From: Archangium gephyra
GTDB lineage: Bacteria > Myxococcota > Myxococcia > Myxococcales > Myxococcaceae
Reading direction: 5' to 3'
NCBI RefSeq assembly: GCF_001027285.1
Contig: NZ_CP011509.1
Location: forward strand, 9,262,501-9,326,500
Length of the DNA stretch: 64,000 nt
The notes under the pieces are model-generated. The model searched no databases and was not told the DNA's origin. It saw only the letters and a program-made list of their open reading frames with translations. Shown in pieces: positions 20,801 to 29,328 of the stretch; the first letter of the stretch is position 1; each line of letters starts with the position of its first letter. The position numbers and the translations under genes are program-made.

Positions 20801-21796
20801 CTCCTCCTGGACCGTGGCGCGCGGGGACACCAGCAGCACGCTGACGAGCTTCTGCTCGGCGCCCGCCATGGTGAGGGGCCGCGAGTCCGTCCCGGCCGGT
20901 GGCAGCAACAGCTCGGGCACCGACTCCAGCGCGGCGAGCGACTCCAGCAGCGCATCGGCATCCGGCAGCCGCCGCCGGGGGTCCTTCGCCAGCATGCGAT
21001 CCACCAGCACCTGCAGGCCCATGGGCAGACCGGGACGTGCCTTTTGGAGGGCGAGCGGCTCGGCGAAGAGGATCTTGGCCAGCACGGCGGCGAAGTGCGG
21101 CGCCGCGAAGGGCGGCTTGCCCGTGAGGCACTCGTACAGCACGCACCCCAGCGAGAAGATGTCCGCGGCGGGCGGAATCTCCTGCTGGCTGGAAGCCTGC
21201 TCCGGCGCCATGTAGCCCGGGGTCCCCACCACCGTGCCCGTGCCCGTCACGCCCAGCAATGAGGGCGCGGCATGGCGGGCCAGCCCGAAGTCCAGCACCA
21301 CCACGTCCTCGGGCCGCCCCCCGCGCAGGAAGAGGTTGGAGGGCTTGAGGTCCCGGTGGACGATGCCCTGCCGGTGAGCCGTGGCCAGTCCCTCGGCGGC
21401 ACGGCGCAGCAGCGACACCACCTCGGAGAGCGTCAGCGGCTCGCGCAACAGGCGATGGGTCAGATCCTCCCCCTCAAGCCACTCCATGGCCAGGTACGGC
21501 TGACCATTGTCCAGGGTGCCATGCGCGACGTAGGAGACGATGGCGGGGTGGTGCAGCCCCTCGAGCAGCACGGCCTCGCGGTTGAAGCGCATGGCCGCCT
21601 GTGGGGAGGCGACGGCGTGCAGCAGCTTGAGCGCCACGGGCCGGCCGGTGGAGGCGTCGCGGGCACGGTAGACGGTGCCCATGCCTCCGCGTCCGGCCTC
21701 GTCCTCGAGCGTGAAACGGCCGGCGACCACCGTCCCCTTCTGAGCGATCCCAGGGGAAGGGGCGGGTGCGCTCGGAGCAGTCTTGTCGTGGTCCAT
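17840..21796 (-). CDS. Ser/Thr kinase-cyclase-like-AAA ATPase-TPR protein (paralog 3)
   Basis: A protein of 1318 residues, full length, same architecture as the gene at 13723. The kinase has GRGGMGTVYRA, HRDLKPSN and DFGLARHA. The cyclase-like segment has HGAQVELLADGSLVATLMPE. The AAA_16 ATPase has APAGVGKS and LLVLEDLHWSDA, and helical TPR-like repeats reach the C-terminus. The last ~35 codons are nearly identical at DNA level to those of paralog 2, suggesting recent duplication or gene conversion. The start at 21796 lies 22 bases after the SpoIIM stop, so it could be cotranscribed with the cyclase/kinase operon upstream. Confidence 0.88.
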   Translation of the reverse strand: MDHDKTAPSAPAPSPGIAQKGTVVAGRFTLEDEAGRGGMGTVYRARDASTGRPVALKLLHAVASPQAAMRFNREAVLLEGLHHPAIVSYVAHGTLDNGQPYLAMEWLEGEDLTHRLLREPLTLSEVVSLLRRAAEGLATAHRQGIVHRDLKPSNLFLRGGRPEDVVVLDFGLARHAAPSLLGVTGTGTVVGTPGYMAPEQASSQQEIPPAADIFSLGCVLYECLTGKPPFAAPHFAAVLAKILFAEPLALQKARPGLPMGLQVLVDRMLAKDPRRRLPDADALLESLAALESVPELLLPPAGTDSRPLTMAGAEQKLVSVLLVSPRATVQEETADWDQGLALRDALRTEVSPHGAQVELLADGSLVATLMPERGSATDQAALAARCALTFKERWPEAAVVLTTGLGVVNERLPVGEVMDRAGRLLRQVGLMPSSAWVVMDEVTAGLLGAGFRLSRMDSGAFLLQGEQLSADESRPLLGRPTPCVGREQELAMLDITFTSCVEEPAARALLVTAPAGVGKSRLRHEFLRRMEREEQPPLVLLGRGDPMSTGASYGLLGQALRRLCGIGEGGRQEEHRERLSQRVARHLPEAGARETVEFLGELCALPFPEEGQARLHAARSDPRLMNAQVGRALVAFLKAECAHHPVLLVLEDLHWSDALTVALVDEALRELDEHPFMVLALARPEVKELFPGLWSRRMQEVPLHGLSRKAGARLVREVLGPQVPDTVVQRAVEMADGNALFLEELIRGVSEGRGEGTPETVLAVLQARVQRMEPGARQVLLAASVFGRAFWTGGVAELLGWQVANEVLAQHLRVLVEQEVVERQPDSRFSTEAQYRFRHALLRDAAYGLVPDSHRPVGHRLAATWLEQKGEPEPLVLATHHQLGEQPERAAFFYTRAAEQLFERHDLPGTMRCVEAALVCGVGGVPLTRLRALQATAAFWMDQFSRTLELGVPVLPELPAGSPLWCRLMAGLLLASLHEGQPELGGRLIELLLRTTPEPSAIPAYVEAVALLALPLSWFGERQRMAGLLERISQVGAGLTDADPLTRGWTAFARTYFLFLMEPRPWQAFQVAEQGMKDFRELGSERNALLLQTLSGLALGALGELSGAMERMREVLAVARRTEQHVTLAHGQHYLALVLSVSREPAHGQEARALLREYMGSEDPRSFRWSSGLAMLARMDAAQGDLHEAETRARQACEQLAPFLSYLILARAILGSILLARGRATEAHEVAALGVKDVERMDCAGAYAVAMHLALAEACFAEGAGEEGEVALRKALLCVQARARDIPEAEARERFLRQVPENARTLELARQRWGEFSG

Positions 21797-21817
21797 GAGG
21801 TCCGCCCGTCCTCCGCT

Positions 21818-22834
21818 CTAGCGCGCGCCACTCCCGTCCGGGCCCGCGGCGTCCGCTCGCGCTCCGCGCATCCAGTCCGAGCACAGGTAGGCATAGACGC
21901 CCAGGCCCACCGTCAGGGCGAAGGACACCTTGAAGAGGACCGACAGCTTCGGCGGGTGGATCTGCGAGATGGTGCCCTCGATGAAGCCCGCGAGCACGAA
22001 GAGCACGAGCGTGCCGAAGAGGAGCTTCACCGCGCGCACGGCCTCCTGCCGCAGGGCCATGCCCCGGGGAAGTCCTCGCGGCGCCACCTGCCCCCGGGCG
22101 ATGACGAAGCCCGCCGCGCCCGCGATGCAGATGGCGGTGATCTCCGGAATGCCGTGCGGGAGGATCCACGCCCAGAACCAACCCGCCATGCCCTTGGCGG
22201 TGTACACCTGCGCGAGCGCCCCCAGCATCAGGCCGTTGAAGAAGAGCATCAGCGCCGTGCCCACGCCCACGGTGATGCCCAACGCGAAGGCGAGGAACGC
22301 CACCTCGATGTTGTGCGTGAAGAGGAAGGTGGTGAAGGCGGCCTGCTCCTGCGTGGACATGCCCTCGCCCGAGGCCTCCTCGGCGGCGCGCTCGGTGGGG
22401 TCCAGGCTCAGGTGCTGCTCGGGAACGAGGTAGGGGGCCGCGTCGGGATCCGCGAGCATGCCCAGGTAGCCAAAGCCCAGGCCCGCCAGGAAGAGGAGCA
22501 CCGAGGCCAGGTACATGCGCCACTCCTGGCGCAGCAGCGCGGGGAAGCCGCGAGCGACGAAGCCCCAGACGTCCGAGAACCTCGGCCGCTGGCCCGGGTA
22601 GGTGAGGGCGTAGGCACGGCCCACCAGGTCATTGAGGTACTCGCTCACGTCGGCCGAGCCGCCGCGGGCGCGCACCCACAGCAGATCGCTGGAGACGGCG
22701 CGGTAGAGCTTGCCCAGCGAGCGGGCCTCCTCCAGCTTCAGGGCGCGCAGGCTGCGCTGCTCGGCCTTGTCGAGCAGGGCCTCCAACTGCTGCCAGCGCG
22801 GCCGCCTCGCCTCGATGAACTCGGGCATCTCCAT
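21818..22834 (-). CDS. stage II sporulation protein M (SpoIIM/DUF95) family membrane protein
   Basis: A protein of 338 residues. After a soluble helical N-terminus (SLGKLYRAVSSDLLWVRAR) come several TM helices with the family signature FLFTHNIEVAFLAFALGITVGVGTALMLFFNGLMLG and ILPHGIPEI. This is the SpoIIM/DUF95 family, often linked to RDD proteins, DUF4129 and MoxR systems; its molecular job outside Bacillus engulfment is unclear. It lies 37 bases downstream of the LysM-FecR gene. Confidence 0.88.
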   Translation of the reverse strand: MEMPEFIEARRPRWQQLEALLDKAEQRSLRALKLEEARSLGKLYRAVSSDLLWVRARGGSADVSEYLNDLVGRAYALTYPGQRPRFSDVWGFVARGFPALLRQEWRMYLASVLLFLAGLGFGYLGMLADPDAAPYLVPEQHLSLDPTERAAEEASGEGMSTQEQAAFTTFLFTHNIEVAFLAFALGITVGVGTALMLFFNGLMLGALAQVYTAKGMAGWFWAWILPHGIPEITAICIAGAAGFVIARGQVAPRGLPRGMALRQEAVRAVKLLFGTLVLFVLAGFIEGTISQIHPPKLSVLFKVSFALTVGLGVYAYLCSDWMRGARADAAGPDGSGAR

Positions 22835-22871
22835 GCGCGGAGACTCTAAGCCATCGGCGGGCGGTGCGTGA

Positions 22872-25244
22872 CTACTGAGGCAAGAGCGCGCCCAGGCCGG
22901 ACCAGCCCAGTGTCAGCTGGCCACTCCAATCGCCCCAGACGCGCGCCCCATCCGGACCGAAACCCCGGCGCACCGAGGTGCCCAGCTCGAAGCCTCCGAG
23001 CTTCAGGCGGGCCCCCACTCCGGCCGCGAGGCCCAACGGACCGGACACCTGGGGCGTGGCGCCCACCAGCGCATCCAGCCCAGCGCCGAGCGACAGCATG
23101 GGCAGGGGCAGGAACCAGACCTGATAGGCACTGTCCCAGGTGGCCTCGGCCTGGCCCGGCCGGAGGGCATAGGCCTGGCTGGTGGAGAAGGCCCAGTGCT
23201 CCCGGCGCCATCCCGCGAGCAGTGCCGGACGCAGCCGCAGCCCCCGCGCCTCCTCGTCGAAGCGGGAGCCCGCCAGGGAGCCGTCGAAGGCCAGCAGCAC
23301 CCGGAAGTCCGGATGGTCCGTCAGCCGCACCCGGGCCGACAGCGAGGCGGACAGCTCCGTGTCGGGCAAGCTTCCCGTCGCACCGCCCCTCAGTAGCGCG
23401 CCGGGACGCATCGCCACCGCCGTGCCCAGGGCCACCCGCTCGGACACGCGGCCCTCCACGGCGAGCGTGGTGCGTCCACGAGCCAGGTCCAGGCCCTCCG
23501 AGCCCAGTCCAGGCTGCATGCGCACCTCGAAGAGCCAGGCCTGCGGCAGGAAGGCCGTGGGCAGTGGAGCGGTCTCCACCAGTCCTCCCGAGGGAGCCCC
23601 CAGCAGCGGCATCAGCGCCACCTCCGCCGCGGCGCTCTCCACCAGAGGCGTGGGCTCCACGGCCACGGGCACGGGCGCCTGCTCCATGGGGGCCAGCGCG
23701 TTGACCTGCTGGACGGGCGTGTCGCCCCAGAGGGCCTCCACCGAGGCCATGCGCTCACCGTCACGCATTCCCGGCAGCGCGCGCGTCAGCAACGAGCCAT
23801 CCGCCTGACGCTGGAGCGGCTCCTCGACCTGGGTGCCATGCAGCCCGCGCAGCTTCAGCGCGGCGAAGGGGCCCTCCAGCGGCTTGCCCTGCTCGTCGAG
23901 CACCAGGACCTTCACCCGGAACGCGCCGGCCACGGGCTCCACGTCCACGTCCACGCGGGGCGGCACCACCGTGAGCGTCAGCTTCTCCGGGCGGGCATCG
24001 GGAACGCCGCGCGGCAACAGCTCCAGCGTGTGCGTGCCCACGCTCTCCACCCGCACCGGGTGCGTCGTGGGAGCTCCGTCGAGACGGAAGTCCAGCGACT
24101 CGGCGCCCTCCACCGTGAAGTCCAGCCGCTGCGCTCCCCGGATGCCCTGGGGCCCCACCGTGCCCCGCTCCGTCTTCACGCGCATCACCTCCACCTGCCG
24201 CACGGCGGACGCCTTGCCCACCAGGCCCACCGCGTCCACGGCGCGCACCCGCGCGAAGTACTTGCCGGCCACCAGCGCGCGGGCCACGGACTTCAGCGAC
24301 TCCTGCCCCGCCTGCACCGTCTCCCCATGCACCCGGTCATTGAAACGCTCGTCGCGCGCGAGCTCCACCCGGTACGACGCCGCCTCCTTCACGGGTGCCC
24401 ACGTCAGCTCCTCGTCCACGCCCTTGTCGTCCAGCAGCAGCCGCACCGAGCGCTCCCCGCCCGCCCACGCCGGCGCCTCGGGCAGCGGACGGGGCTTCTC
24501 GGGCATCTTCCCCTTCTCCACCCGCGTGCCATGGTCCTTGGGCACCTGGACGTTCTGCCCCTGCGCGCTCACCTCGGCCTGGCCGTCATAGACGGAGACG
24601 CGGCTCATCTGCTGGGCGTCCACGCCCACGAGGAGGTCTTTCGAGCGCGCGGCCACCGTGGCCGCCGGCATCCGCACGCCCACGGGCTCGCCCCGCAGCT
24701 CCGCCAGCGAGACGTTCAGCTCGCCTTGCAGCAGCTCCACCGCGCCGGACTTCTTCACCTTGTCCGTGGCCTTGGTGGCCTGGCCGTAGATGACGACGAG
24801 CGCGTTCTCGTTCATCTGGAGCCGCGTCAGGTCCCGGAAGGTGACCTCGGCGCCGGCCTCGCGCAGCGTGTTGACGGAGTCCAGCCGCCACAGCCCCTGG
24901 CCGGTGTTCGCCTGGAACCACTCCACCTTGCCCGCGCGCTTGGAGTTGACCTCGGGCCGGATGAAGGTGAGGCGCGCGTCGGGGTCTCCCTTGATGCGCA
25001 GCACCGTGCCCGGCACGAGCTGGTGCGGCGGCGCCCCCATCTTGTTGAGCGCGTGCAGCTTCGCGGAGCCGGTGGTCGCATCGCCGAACACCTTGCGCGC
25101 CACGCTGCCGCACGTGTCCCCGGGCTGCACCACGTACACATCGTCATCCACCGGTTTCGGTGCCTCGGCCCACGAGACGGCGGGCAGGCACAACACCAGC
25201 ACGAGCGCCGTGGCGAGTCCTCTAACGCTTGAGCTTCTGGGCAC
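22872..25244 (-). CDS. LysM-FecR-domain envelope protein
   Basis: A protein of 790 residues starting with GTG at 25244, 23 bases inside the upstream kinase gene. A signal peptide (ATALVLVLCLPAVSWAEA) is followed by a LysM domain (VYVVQPGDTCGSVARKVFGD to VPGTVLRI), which should bind peptidoglycan. A FecR-like region comes next (SVNTLREAGAEVTFRDLTRLQMNENALVVIYG, ELLQGELNVSL). Further on are Ig-like repeats (FARVRAVDAVGLVGKASA) and a C-terminal ~200 residues of alternating short strands ending LTLGWSGLGALLPQ, which may form a barrel-like outer-membrane domain. FecR/LysM proteins of this type are frequent in myxobacteria, usually beside cyclase and kinase genes as here. Confidence 0.8.
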   Translation of the reverse strand: MPRSSSVRGLATALVLVLCLPAVSWAEAPKPVDDDVYVVQPGDTCGSVARKVFGDATTGSAKLHALNKMGAPPHQLVPGTVLRIKGDPDARLTFIRPEVNSKRAGKVEWFQANTGQGLWRLDSVNTLREAGAEVTFRDLTRLQMNENALVVIYGQATKATDKVKKSGAVELLQGELNVSLAELRGEPVGVRMPAATVAARSKDLLVGVDAQQMSRVSVYDGQAEVSAQGQNVQVPKDHGTRVEKGKMPEKPRPLPEAPAWAGGERSVRLLLDDKGVDEELTWAPVKEAASYRVELARDERFNDRVHGETVQAGQESLKSVARALVAGKYFARVRAVDAVGLVGKASAVRQVEVMRVKTERGTVGPQGIRGAQRLDFTVEGAESLDFRLDGAPTTHPVRVESVGTHTLELLPRGVPDARPEKLTLTVVPPRVDVDVEPVAGAFRVKVLVLDEQGKPLEGPFAALKLRGLHGTQVEEPLQRQADGSLLTRALPGMRDGERMASVEALWGDTPVQQVNALAPMEQAPVPVAVEPTPLVESAAAEVALMPLLGAPSGGLVETAPLPTAFLPQAWLFEVRMQPGLGSEGLDLARGRTTLAVEGRVSERVALGTAVAMRPGALLRGGATGSLPDTELSASLSARVRLTDHPDFRVLLAFDGSLAGSRFDEEARGLRLRPALLAGWRREHWAFSTSQAYALRPGQAEATWDSAYQVWFLPLPMLSLGAGLDALVGATPQVSGPLGLAAGVGARLKLGGFELGTSVRRGFGPDGARVWGDWSGQLTLGWSGLGALLPQ

Positions 25245-26520
25245 GCGACACCTTCCGGGTGAGATCGATCGGATCGAGCGGCAGGGGGACGAAGTCGAAC
25301 AGTCCTCCCTCGAGCGCGCCCGTCACCAGGTCCCAGTCATCCGCGGGACCACACAACAGGACAGGAGGGGAACCCGGGCGCGCGGCCAGGGCCCTCGCCC
25401 AGGCGAGCGATTCGCGCCCGTCCGCGACGACGAGCAGCGCGCCGAACGCCTCCCAGGGCTCGGTCTCCGAGGCCACCCACGCCTGGAAGCCACACGCGGC
25501 GAGCGACATCACCAGCGTGTTTCCAGCGGTCTCCTGATGCCTGGGCACCAGCACGCCCACGGGCGTCCCACCGGGCATGGGCTTCGGCACGGGCACCTCG
25601 TGCCGCGCCCCCCCGAGCCCCCGCTCCGTCTTCTTTCCCTCGCCGCGCTTCTTGGGCAGCGGGGGTGGCCCCAGGGGCTCGGCGAGCACGGCCAGCAACT
25701 CCTGGCGCATGGCGGCCGCGTCGGGCGGGCGCGCGCCGGGCAGCTTCTCCATGGCCCTGCGCACCAGGGACTCCAGGCGCTCGGGCACGGAGAGGTCTGG
25801 CCGCACCTCGTGGAACGGAGGCACCGGCTTGTAGAGGTGCGCGACGACGATCTCCGCCGAGGGCATCACCGGGAAGGGAGGAAACCCGGTGAGCAGCTCG
25901 TAGAGCACGCACCCCAGGGAGTACAGGTCGCTGCGCCCGTCCGTCGGATGCCCACGCATCTGCTCCGGGGACATGAAGCCCGGCGTGCCCACGGACATGC
26001 CCTCCTGGGTGAGCCGCGCGTGCAGCTCGCCGCCGAGCGCGGCCAGGCCGAAGTCGAGCACCTTCACGCGCTCGCCTCCCGGAGAGGACTCCAGGAAGAG
26101 ATTCGCGGGCTTGAGGTCCCGGTGGACGATGCCCTGCGCATGCGCGGCCTCCAGCACCTCCAGCACCTGCACGGCGAGGTCCACCGCACGCGGCACCGGC
26201 AGCGCGCCCTCGCGCATGAGGAGGGAGTCCACCGTCTCGCCGGACACCCGCTCCATGGCGAGGAAGAGGAGACCCGAGTCGAGCCCGTAGTCGTACACCT
26301 CCACCGAGCCCGGGTGGCGCAGCCGGGCCAGCACCTGGGCCTCGCGCTGGAAACGCTCGCTGAAGCCGGGAGCGCTGGCGATGTGCGGGTGCATCACCTT
26401 GAGGGCCACGTGGCGGCCCAGGCCGAGCTGCTCCGCCTCGTAGACCGTGCCCATGCCGCCCTTGCCGAGCGATCGCAGGACGCGGAAGCGCTCGGCGACG
26501 ACGGTGCCCGGCTCGAGCAT
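25222..26520 (-). CDS. Ser/Thr protein kinase with C-terminal receiver-like domain
   Basis: A protein of 432 residues. The N-terminal kinase domain (about 12-275) has GKGGMGTVYEA, VALKVM, HRDLKPANLF and LDFGLAALGG, all consistent with activity. A basic linker (PPPLPKKRGEGKKTER) leads to a C-terminal ~110 residues with an alternating strand/helix pattern (PVGVLVPRHQETAGNTLVMSLAACGFQAWVAS, ALLVVADGRES, PPVLLCGPADDW) like a degenerate response-regulator receiver. No phosphorylatable Asp is obvious. Its ATG overlaps the cyclase stop by one base (TGATG), so the two are translationally coupled. Confidence 0.85.
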   Translation of the reverse strand: MLEPGTVVAERFRVLRSLGKGGMGTVYEAEQLGLGRHVALKVMHPHIASAPGFSERFQREAQVLARLRHPGSVEVYDYGLDSGLLFLAMERVSGETVDSLLMREGALPVPRAVDLAVQVLEVLEAAHAQGIVHRDLKPANLFLESSPGGERVKVLDFGLAALGGELHARLTQEGMSVGTPGFMSPEQMRGHPTDGRSDLYSLGCVLYELLTGFPPFPVMPSAEIVVAHLYKPVPPFHEVRPDLSVPERLESLVRRAMEKLPGARPPDAAAMRQELLAVLAEPLGPPPLPKKRGEGKKTERGLGGARHEVPVPKPMPGGTPVGVLVPRHQETAGNTLVMSLAACGFQAWVASETEPWEAFGALLVVADGRESLAWARALAARPGSPPVLLCGPADDWDLVTGALEGGLFDFVPLPLDPIDLTRKVSRAQKLKR

Positions 26521-28379
26521 CAGAGCGGCACCTCGAAGATGCGGGTGGCCGCGGTGCGGCCGTGCAGCTGGCGCTCTCCAGCGGGCACGAGCTCCACCCC
26601 ACTGTCACCGATGCGCTCGCGCGTGGCCTCGCTGACGAGGATCTGCCCCGGCTGGGCCATGGACTCGATGCGGGCGGCCACGTTCACCGTGTCACCGATG
26701 ACGGTGTACTCCATGCGTTTCTCGCTGCCGACGTTGCCCGCCACCGCGGGGCCGGTGTGGATGCCGATGGCGAGCTGGATCTCGATGCCCCAACGCGCGC
26801 GCCAGCGGCGGTTGCCCACATCGAGCCAGCGCCGCAAGTCCTCGGCCGCCTGCACCGCGCGCAGCGCATCGTCCGAGTGCGACTGGGGCGAGCCCCACAC
26901 CGCCATGACGCAGTCGCCGATGAACTTGTCGATGATGCCCCCGCGCCGCTGGATGATCTCGGTGGCGAAGGTGAACAGCTCGTTGAGCAGCGCGACGATG
27001 ATCTCCGGTGGCTGGGACTCGGACAGTTTGGTGAAGCCCACCACGTCGGCGAAGAGGATGGTGACCTCGCGGCGCTCGCCGCCGAGCCGCAACTGGTCCG
27101 GGTTGGACACGATCAGGTCCACCACGTCCGGAGACAGGTAGCGGCTGAGGGCCGCGCGCACCTGCGTCTGGGTGACGACCTCGCGCTCCTTGGCCTCCAG
27201 CGTCACGGCCATGCTGTCGAAGGCACGGCCCAGGGTGCCCAGCTCGTCCCCGCGCCGGGTGACACGCTCGCCCACGCCACGGAAGGCGCGCTCGGCGAGG
27301 GCCCGCGTCGCGGCCACGAGATCGCGGATGGGACGGGTGAGCTGCCGGGCCCCGAGCAGACCGGCCACCAGGGCCACCAGCGCGGCCACGGCGAGCGCGG
27401 TGAGGATGGACCTGCGCATCTCCGACAGTGACGCGTACGCCACGGATTGGGGCTGCTGCACCGCCACCGCCCAGCCCCGCTCGGAAAGGGCCTCCAGCGA
27501 GCCGACCATCTCCAGGCCGTCCAGCTGGAAGTCCGAGATGGCGGCCATGTCGGTGCTGAAGGAGGAGTCCCCGCTGAGCGCCGCGAAGAGGCCGTGCCGG
27601 GACAGGTCCTCGCGAGCCGCCACCCGGGCGGGGTCCGCGTGGAGCACGAGCCGCCGCTCGCGGTCCACGACGAAGACATTCTCGCGCGAGCCGAGAAACC
27701 TCTCGCCCAGCTCGCCCATCAGCGCGCACAGCTCGCCGAGCTTCACCTGGGTGCCGAGCACGGCGCGCACGGAGCCATCGCGGACGATGGGGTAGAAGGC
27801 CTCGAGCACCGGGCCGCCCTGCGCGTTCGCATGCACGCCCTGGACGACGAGGTGTCCCTTGGAGGCGCGGAGGGCCTCGAGGAGCGCGGGCTCCAGCCGG
27901 GAAGCCACCCGCGGGTCCGGTACCTCGTCCGCCTTCACGGTGGTGACGCTCTGGCCACTCGGGGCGTAGAGCGTGACGAAGTCGATGTTGCCCAGGGCCG
28001 CCACCCGGGAGCCGGCGAGGGCGTAGCGCGTGGCGTCGTCGCCCAGCCCGGGCGCGAAGAGGATCTGGGAGATGCCCTCGAGGTCCTGCTCGACGCGAGC
28101 CAGCTCGCCCCGGACGGACCGCTGCACGTCCCCGACGATGGAGCGGTGCAGGTGGCGGACGAGCTCCTGGAGGGCAGCCGCGTTGGTGTCCATCATCTTC
28201 CAGCCCAGGCCCACCAGGGGCGGCAGCGCGCAGAGGAGGATGAGGAGGAACAGGCGGGTGAAGAGCGGAAGGCCTCGCGGGGCCGCCGGAGTGCCCTGCT
28301 CTCCAGTGGGAGGAGCGGGCTGCTCCGTGCCGCGCTCCGCGCTGCGAGTCTCCACTCCGGGGACAGGGTTGGCTGCCAT
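26520..28379 (-). CDS. membrane adenylate/guanylate cyclase with sensor and HAMP domains
   Basis: A protein of 619 residues. The start at 28379 (MAANPVPGVETRS) is preferred over an in-frame ATG 159 bases upstream. TM helix 1 (LFLLILLCALPPLVGLGW) is followed by a periplasmic dCache-like sensor region of ~270 residues, a second TM helix (ILTALAVAALVALVAGLLG) and HAMP. The class III cyclase domain (about 440-610) has VTILFADVVGFTKLSE, IDKFIGDCVMAVWG and MEYTVIGDTVNVAARIE. Both metal-binding aspartates are present, so cyclic nucleotide synthesis is likely. It heads the cyclase-kinase-FecR operon. Confidence 0.9.
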   Translation of the reverse strand: MAANPVPGVETRSAERGTEQPAPPTGEQGTPAAPRGLPLFTRLFLLILLCALPPLVGLGWKMMDTNAAALQELVRHLHRSIVGDVQRSVRGELARVEQDLEGISQILFAPGLGDDATRYALAGSRVAALGNIDFVTLYAPSGQSVTTVKADEVPDPRVASRLEPALLEALRASKGHLVVQGVHANAQGGPVLEAFYPIVRDGSVRAVLGTQVKLGELCALMGELGERFLGSRENVFVVDRERRLVLHADPARVAAREDLSRHGLFAALSGDSSFSTDMAAISDFQLDGLEMVGSLEALSERGWAVAVQQPQSVAYASLSEMRRSILTALAVAALVALVAGLLGARQLTRPIRDLVAATRALAERAFRGVGERVTRRGDELGTLGRAFDSMAVTLEAKEREVVTQTQVRAALSRYLSPDVVDLIVSNPDQLRLGGERREVTILFADVVGFTKLSESQPPEIIVALLNELFTFATEIIQRRGGIIDKFIGDCVMAVWGSPQSHSDDALRAVQAAEDLRRWLDVGNRRWRARWGIEIQLAIGIHTGPAVAGNVGSEKRMEYTVIGDTVNVAARIESMAQPGQILVSEATRERIGDSGVELVPAGERQLHGRTAATRIFEVPL

Positions 28380-28589
28380 CGCGTGTCTGAGGGGGCTCGG
28401 CTTTCCGAGAGACGTCGGGGAAGGAAATCCCGGCTTATCACCCTCTGGAGGTGAGGGGCGAGTTCCGAACCGCTCCGCGCCCCCGCCCGGTCCCTCTCCG
28501 GGGGGACGCTCCTGGAGCGAGCAGCCGGGCATGGCCACCTGGACGCGTTACACTCCTGGCCCCCTTCCCCTCTGAGAGGAGATTCCGTC

Positions 28590-29291
28590 ATGCGCATCGA
28601 GAAGCTCGCCCCCGCCCGCTGGCTCGCGACGATCCTGCTCCCCCTGCTCACGGCCTGTGGCCCCACCGACCCTGGCGCGGCCCTGCGTGCGCTGGGCGAG
28701 TTCCAGGACGGTCTCATCACCTTCTACGACGCGACGGGCGCGGGCAATTGCAGCTTCGATCCCAGCCCGCAGAACCTGGACGTGGCGGCGATGAACATCG
28801 GTCAGTACGAGAACAGCGCGGTGTGCGGCTCGTGCGCGGAGATCGAGGGCCCCAAGGGCAAGCTGCGCGTGCGCATCGTGGACTCCTGCCCCGACTGCCC
28901 CACCAAGGGCCACCTGGACCTCAGCCGCTCGGCCTTCGAGAAGCTCGCCGATCCCATCGCGGGCCGCGTGAACGTGCGCTGGCGCCTGGTGACGTGCGAC
29001 GTGCAGGGCCCCGTCCGCTACCACATCCAGAGCGGCAGCTCGCAGTGGCACACCGCCATCCAGGTGCGCAACCACCTGCTGCCCGTGACGAAGCTCGAGT
29101 ACTGGAAGAACGGCGCCTGGGTGAACGTCAAGCGCGAGGACTACAACTACTTCGTCGAGCCCGCCGGCATGGGCAGTGGCGCCATCAAGGTGCGGGTGAC
29201 GGCCTCGGACGGGCAGACGCTGGAGGACACGCTGCCCGGCGCGAACTCCAACGCGACCTACGACGGCGCGGCCCAGTTCAAGGCGGGCTGA
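28590..29291 (+). CDS. bacterial expansin-like lipoprotein
   Basis: A protein of 233 residues. A signal peptide ends in a lipobox (LLTAC). The first mature domain (about 40-135) is the double-psi beta-barrel of expansins: GLITFYDATGAGNCSF, AVCGSCAEIEGPKG and VRIVDSCPDCPTKGHLDLS. The second (about 145-233) is a CBM63-like module (HTAIQVRNHLLPVTKLEYWK, FVEPAGMGSGAIKVRVT). Expansins loosen cellulose or peptidoglycan networks without hydrolysis; the Asp of the VDSCPDC motif matches the catalytic-like Asp of the family. Lipid anchoring is unusual for expansins. Confidence 0.87.
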   Translation: MRIEKLAPARWLATILLPLLTACGPTDPGAALRALGEFQDGLITFYDATGAGNCSFDPSPQNLDVAAMNIGQYENSAVCGSCAEIEGPKGKLRVRIVDSCPDCPTKGHLDLSRSAFEKLADPIAGRVNVRWRLVTCDVQGPVRYHIQSGSSQWHTAIQVRNHLLPVTKLEYWKNGAWVNVKREDYNYFVEPAGMGSGAIKVRVTASDGQTLEDTLPGANSNATYDGAAQFKAG

Positions 29292-29328
29292 TCGGAGTGG
29301 AAGTGCTGAGCGGAAGAGGCGCGCGCGG

